DNA of 64,000 bases from NCBI GenBank assembly GCA_027484105.1, contig JAIXUG010000005.1:310001-374000 (forward strand), read 5' to 3'. Shown piece after piece: positions 60,380-64,000 of the stretch. The notes beneath the pieces are model-generated. The model saw only the letters and a program-made list of their open reading frames with translations, was not told the DNA's origin and did not search any database. Positions within the stretch are counted from its first letter, which is position 1. Every line of letters starts with the position of its first letter. The DNA comes from Comamonadaceae bacterium. GTDB taxonomy: Bacteria; Pseudomonadota; Gammaproteobacteria; Burkholderiales; Burkholderiaceae_C. Both the position numbers and the translations under genes were made by a program.

Positions 60380-60976
60380 TCAAGCCTTCTTGTCTTCACC
60401 AATGAGCAACTTGGTGTCAGACAGGTACATGTGAGGCGGCACTTCAAGGTTGTCAGGTGCAGGCTTGTTCTTGAACACGCGGCCGGCAAGGTCGAAAGTG
60501 GAGCCATGGCAGGCACACAGGAAACCGCCATTCCAGTCATCGGGCAACGATGGCTGAGGACCTGGGGCAAATTTGTCAGCAGGCGAGCAACCCAAATGGG
60601 TGCAAATGCCCACAGCCACCATCACTTCAGGCTTGATCGAGCGGTGCTGGTTCTTGGCGTATTCAGGGGTTGGATAAGCCGTGCGCTCAGACGTTGGATC
60701 GGCCAACTGAGACTCGGTTTTCTTCAGGGATTCGAGCTGCTCGGGCGAGCGCTTCATGATCCACACGGGTTTGCCACGCCATTCGACCGTGAGCTTTTCA
60801 CCGGGGTTCAAAGCGGAAATATCCACTTCAACGGCGGCACCGGCGGCCTTGGCGCGTTCGGACGGTTGGAAGCTGCTGACGAAGGGGGTGGCCACAAAGC
60901 CAGCGCCTACGGCACCTGCGCAAGTGGAGGCAATCAGCCAGGTCCGCTTGCTGTTGTCGACTGGGGTGTCACTCAT
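60380..60976 (-). CDS. petA: Rieske iron-sulfur subunit of the bc1 complex
   Basis: 198 aa. The 2Fe-2S ligands lie in CTHLGCSP and CACHGSTFD. The N-terminal helix ([27 protein letters not shown]) is a membrane anchor and probably a Tat-type signal. First gene of petABC. Confidence 0.97.
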   Translation of the reverse strand: MSDTPVDNSKRTWLIASTCAGAVGAGFVATPFVSSFQPSERAKAAGAAVEVDISALNPGEKLTVEWRGKPVWIMKRSPEQLESLKKTESQLADPTSERTAYPTPEYAKNQHRSIKPEVMVAVGICTHLGCSPADKFAPGPQPSLPDDWNGGFLCACHGSTFDLAGRVFKNKPAPDNLEVPPHMYLSDTKLLIGEDKKA

Positions 60977-61113
60977 GGGAATCCTCTAGCGAGTCGTTAT
61001 CAGGGTCAACCCGAGATTGTAGCGGAGTGAAACAGACAACCGACTTACAACCCAATAGGCCCCAGCATGAATGGGTCACAATGGCAGCCGCAACAACATC
61101 AGGAGGTTTTTTT

Positions 61114-61545
61114 ATGTCATTTATGCAGGAATTCAAAACATTTGCGCTCAAAGGCAATGTGGTGGACCTGGCGGTGGGTGTCATTGTCGGGGCGGCGTTT
61201 GCCAAGATTGTGGATTCATTGGTGGCCGACGTCATCATGCCCTTGGTCAGTTTGGTTTTTGGCGGCTTGGACTTTGCCAACTATTACTGGCCCCTGTCGG
61301 GACAAGCCGCCAACTTGTCACTGGCTGAAGCCAAGAAACTCGGGGCGGTTTTTGCCTATGGCAACTTCATCACCGTGGCCTTGAACTTCTGCATTTTGGC
61401 TTTCGTCATCTTTGTGATGGTTCGGCAAATCAACCGACTCAAATCGCGTCAACCCGCCGAAACCGCGCCACCCAAGGCACCCGAGCCCGCCGAAGAAGTG
61501 CTGCTGCTGCGTGAGATTCGCGACAACCTGAAACGCCAAGCCTGA
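61114..61545 (+). CDS. mscL: Large-conductance mechanosensitive channel
   Basis: 143 aa from [33 protein letters not shown], with AGGAGG upstream. Two membrane helices, the second being [28 protein letters not shown]. Releases solutes under hypo-osmotic shock. Confidence 0.97.
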   Translation: MSFMQEFKTFALKGNVVDLAVGVIVGAAFAKIVDSLVADVIMPLVSLVFGGLDFANYYWPLSGQAANLSLAEAKKLGAVFAYGNFITVALNFCILAFVIFVMVRQINRLKSRQPAETAPPKAPEPAEEVLLLREIRDNLKRQA

Positions 61546-61556
61546 ATTTGGGAGCC

Positions 61557-62600
61557 TCACCGAGGCCCGTTGACCAACTGGCGCGCCATTCGAATGGCCT
61601 GAACCATGCTGCTGGCATCGGCCAGGCCTTGGCCCGCCAGATCCATCGCGGTGCCGTGATCCGGGCTGGTGCGGATCAAAGGCAGCCCCAAAGTCACGTT
61701 CACGCCCTGCTCCACCCCCAGGTACTTGACCGGGATCAAACCCTGGTCGTGGTACATGGCGATCACCACGTCAAATTCGCGTTGCCCATCGGCGCGTTGG
61801 CGTGCCCGCATGAACACGGTGTCGGGCGCGAAAGGGCCATGCACATCCAGGCCCTCCAGGCGGGCCTGGGCCAGGCAAGGCTGCAGCACTTCGATTTCTT
61901 CACGGCCAAACAAGCCGCCCTCTCCGGCATGCGGGTTGACGCCCGCCACCGCGATGCGGGGCCTGCGCCCCAGCACCCGTGCCAAGGCCGTGTCGGTGAT
62001 GCGCAAGGTTTGCAGCACGCCCTCGGGCGTGATGGCCGCCAAGGCCTCGCGCAACGACAGGTGGATGCTGACCAACACGGTGCGCAACTCGTCGTTGGCC
62101 AGCATCATGCGCACCGGCATTTGGTCAACCGGCATCCCAGCATGGCGGGCTGCCTCGGCCTGCAGCAGTTCGGTGTGGCCGGGGTATTGAGCGTAGGGCG
62201 CCCCTGCGGCGTGCAAAGCTTCCTTGTGCAAGGGGGCCGTCACCAGCGCCGACACCTCGCCACGCAAAGCCGCTCGCGTGGCCCACAACACCGCCTCACC
62301 GGCCAGCCGCCCGGCGCGTGCATCCACTTGCCCCCAAGGCAACACAGGGGCCACCGGCACCACTTGCAACACAGGCAAGCACCGGGGCGGCAGCTCCAGC
62401 GCCTCGGCGGGTGACTCGATGCTGCACACCGGAAACGCAGGCATCGGCTGCACCAGGGCCATGGCGCGGCGCATCACGCCCACATCGCCCACCACAAAAC
62501 AGCCACGGGTCAGCTCGGGCGCATCGCGCCAGGCCTTGGCGATGATTTCGGGGCCAATGCCACAAGGGTCCCCGGGGGTGATGGCAATGGGCAGTTGCAT
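61557..62600 (-). CDS. pdxA: 4-Hydroxythreonine-4-phosphate dehydrogenase
   Basis: 347 aa. ITPGDPCGIGPEIIAKAW, VTAPLHKEALHAAG, PGHTELLQAEAA and AMYHDQGLIPVKYLG carry the metal and substrate residues. It acts in pyridoxal phosphate synthesis. Convergent with mscL, only 11 bases apart. Confidence 0.96.
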   Translation of the reverse strand: MQLPIAITPGDPCGIGPEIIAKAWRDAPELTRGCFVVGDVGVMRRAMALVQPMPAFPVCSIESPAEALELPPRCLPVLQVVPVAPVLPWGQVDARAGRLAGEAVLWATRAALRGEVSALVTAPLHKEALHAAGAPYAQYPGHTELLQAEAARHAGMPVDQMPVRMMLANDELRTVLVSIHLSLREALAAITPEGVLQTLRITDTALARVLGRRPRIAVAGVNPHAGEGGLFGREEIEVLQPCLAQARLEGLDVHGPFAPDTVFMRARQRADGQREFDVVIAMYHDQGLIPVKYLGVEQGVNVTLGLPLIRTSPDHGTAMDLAGQGLADASSMVQAIRMARQLVNGPR

Positions 62601-62654
62601 GGTCGATGGGTGCTTTTTCTGATGCCAGGGATCGTCGCTTGGGCGGCCATGCCA

Positions 62655-63407
62655 TCAGGCGGGGTTGTCGATGTCGATGAAACGGTGTGCAAAGCCCATG
62701 CTTTGTGCCATGTGCTCAGCCACTGCCGGGGCACCATAGCGTTCGCTGGCATGGTGCCCGCAGGCCACAAAGGCCACGCCAGTCTCGCGCGCCAGATGGG
62801 CTTGTGGCTCGGAAATCTCACCCGTGATGAAGGCATCCACCCCCGCTGCCATGGCCGCCTCAAAGTAACCCTGCGCACCGCCAGAACACCAAGCCACCCG
62901 CCGCACCGGGCGCAGTGGATCACCCACGCAAGTCACCTGGCGGCCCAAAGCCCGCGCCACATGGTCAGCCAAGTCCTGAGGCTGCCCCCAAACTTGGTCA
63001 CCAACACCCCAAAAGCCCAGGTCTTGCTCACCAAAACGGCCCTGCACTTGCAAGCCCAGCACGCGGGCCAGTTGGGCGTTGTTGCCCAGCTCTGGGTGCG
63101 CATCAAGCGGCAGGTGGTACGCAAAAAGGTGGATGCCATGCGCCAACAACAAGCGCAGCCGCTCACGCATCCAGCCCGTGACCCTGCCGTCTTGCCCGCG
63201 CCAAAACAGGCCGTGGTGCACCAGGATGGCATCGGCATCGGCGGCAATGGCCGCCTCGATCAAGGCGCGGCTGGCGGTCACACCGCTGACCAGCAACTTC
63301 ACGTCGCGGTCACCTTCGACTTGCAAGCCATTGGGGCCGTAGTCACGGAACTTCTCGGGTTGGAGCAAGGCATCAAGGGCCTGACCCAGGGTTTTGGCGT
63401 CGGTCAT
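62655..63407 (-). CDS. Nif3-like dinuclear metal-centre protein
   Basis: 250 aa. GPNGLQVEGDRDVKLLVSGVTAS, ILVHHGLFWRGQDGRVTGWMRERLRLLLAHGIHLFAYHLPLDAHPELGNNAQLA and the late GEISEPQAHLARETGVAFVACGHHASERYG give the metal ligands of the Nif3/YbgI family. A GTP cyclohydrolase-type fold; function uncertain. Divergent from the protease gene. Confidence 0.94.
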   Translation of the reverse strand: MTDAKTLGQALDALLQPEKFRDYGPNGLQVEGDRDVKLLVSGVTASRALIEAAIAADADAILVHHGLFWRGQDGRVTGWMRERLRLLLAHGIHLFAYHLPLDAHPELGNNAQLARVLGLQVQGRFGEQDLGFWGVGDQVWGQPQDLADHVARALGRQVTCVGDPLRPVRRVAWCSGGAQGYFEAAMAAGVDAFITGEISEPQAHLARETGVAFVACGHHASERYGAPAVAEHMAQSMGFAHRFIDIDNPA

Positions 63408-63526
63408 GGTCTGAAGTAGGGTGTCGTGACCTGCGATTGTGGCTCAGGTGGCAAACACCAAGCGAGGATTCGGTGATTGCAGGCATCACCCCTGCAACAG
63501 ACCCGAATCAAGGACAATCGGTGACC

Positions 63527-64000
63527 ATGAAACGCTATTGGCTTTTGTTTTCTCAGTGGGTGACGGTTTTGTTGGCCATCTGGTTCGTGGTGGCGACACT
63601 GCAACCCGAATGGTTGCGCGGCTACCCTGCTGCCATGCAGGGCATGACCTTGCTCCAGGCACCGCACGCCCCCAGCGGCAGTCGGCCTGCCGGCAGTTTG
63701 AGCGCTCCCGCCCAAAAAGCTTCGCCCGCCGTGGTCAGCATCAACACCAGCAAAGGCAAAAACAACAACCCGCACGGCCAGGACCCCTGGTTCCGGTTTT
63801 TTTACGGGGAACCCGATGAACAAAACCCTGCGGGTTTGGGCAGCGGCGTGATCGTCAGCCCCGAGGGGCACATCCTCACCAACAACCACGTCATTGAAGA
63901 TGCAGACGACATCGAAGTCGTCCTGAGCGACGGCCGCAAAGCCATGGCCAAAGTCATCGGCACCGACCCCGACACCGACCTGGCCTTGCTGCAAATTCCC
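63527..64000 (+). CDS. DegS/HtrA-type periplasmic serine protease, 5' part
   Basis: 158 codons up to the window edge with no stop; not in the ORF track because it is open-ended. MKRYWLLFSQWVTVLLAIWFVVATLQPEWL is an N-terminal membrane anchor. The trypsin-like domain then begins with ASPAVVSINTSK, GLGSGVIVSPEGHILTNNHVIEDADDIEV (catalytic His) and GTDPDTDLALLQI (catalytic Asp). The Ser and the PDZ domain lie beyond the edge. A single anchored N terminus favours a DegS/AlgW-like role in envelope stress sensing. Confidence 0.9.
   Translation, partial: MKRYWLLFSQWVTVLLAIWFVVATLQPEWLRGYPAAMQGMTLLQAPHAPSGSRPAGSLSAPAQKASPAVVSINTSKGKNNNPHGQDPWFRFFYGEPDEQNPAGLGSGVIVSPEGHILTNNHVIEDADDIEVVLSDGRKAMAKVIGTDPDTDLALLQIP

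Overview
This 64 kb window is chromosomal DNA from a GC-rich betaproteobacterium. Gene content and order (Bug-type solute receptors, ubiB/ubiJ, sspA/sspB after petABC, pilBCD-coaE-zapD-yacG, rplU-rpmA-obgE-proB, aspS near nudB-clsB-folE) suggest Burkholderiales, most likely Comamonadaceae. That placement rests on recalled family knowledge, not a database search. Most of the window is densely packed core genome, with many 4-base ATGA or GTGA stop/start overlaps.

Region 1 (1-9 kb) is accessory. It holds the end of a Bug receptor, a type I sulfatase, a SulP permease, an SbmA/BacA-like transporter and a cupin, then a GNAT/PPOX pair. Next comes an integron-type gene cassette: a 155-aa zinc-ribbon protein whose stop codon lies inside a well-formed attC site, with the matching recombination core at the start of the cassette. 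No integrase gene is visible. A DUF429 gene and an EamA transporter follow. Region 2 (9-23 kb) reads mostly on the minus strand: nudB, an EEP-fold hydrolase, clsB, folE and a BLUF photoreceptor, then aspS, DUF502, fmdB, a sodium:solute symporter, ubiB, ubiJ, a Tim44-like protein, ubiE and DUF971. A divergent ABC-type ATPase with unusual active-site residues and a Gly-rich RRM protein sit between the two blocks on the plus strand.

Region 3 (23-33.7 kb) holds a 1,292-aa FAD/4Fe-4S oxidoreductase, divergent from a complete ugpB-A-E-C-Q operon for glycerol-3-phosphate and glycerophosphodiester use. The operon carries an internal terminator-like hairpin after ugpB and twin REP-like palindromes before ugpC. 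An orphan Bug receptor and a small membrane protein follow. Region 4 (33.8-45 kb) is housekeeping: hemA, prfA-prmC, grxD, a lytic transglycosylase, proS, rppH, proB, obgE, rpmA, rplU (with a good sigma70 promoter) and a polyprenyl diphosphate synthase.

Region 5 (45-64 kb) has a surface-adhesin-E-like gene, a dehydrogenase gene remnant, pilB (short form)-pilC-pilD-coaE-zapD-yacG, the minus-strand argJ-DUF815-mutT unit, secA with a divergent DciA-like gene, tRNA-Thr(UGU), sspB/sspA, the cytochrome bc1 genes petABC, mscL, pdxA, a Nif3-like gene and the start of a DegS/HtrA-type protease cut by the window end.

The least ordinary signals are the lone gene cassette with its attC site, a 52-aa ORF missing from the ORF track and coupled to the PPOX gene, the degenerate orphan ABC ATPase, the folE-BLUF pairing, the PilB lacking its N-terminal domain, and the twin palindromes inside the ugp operon.
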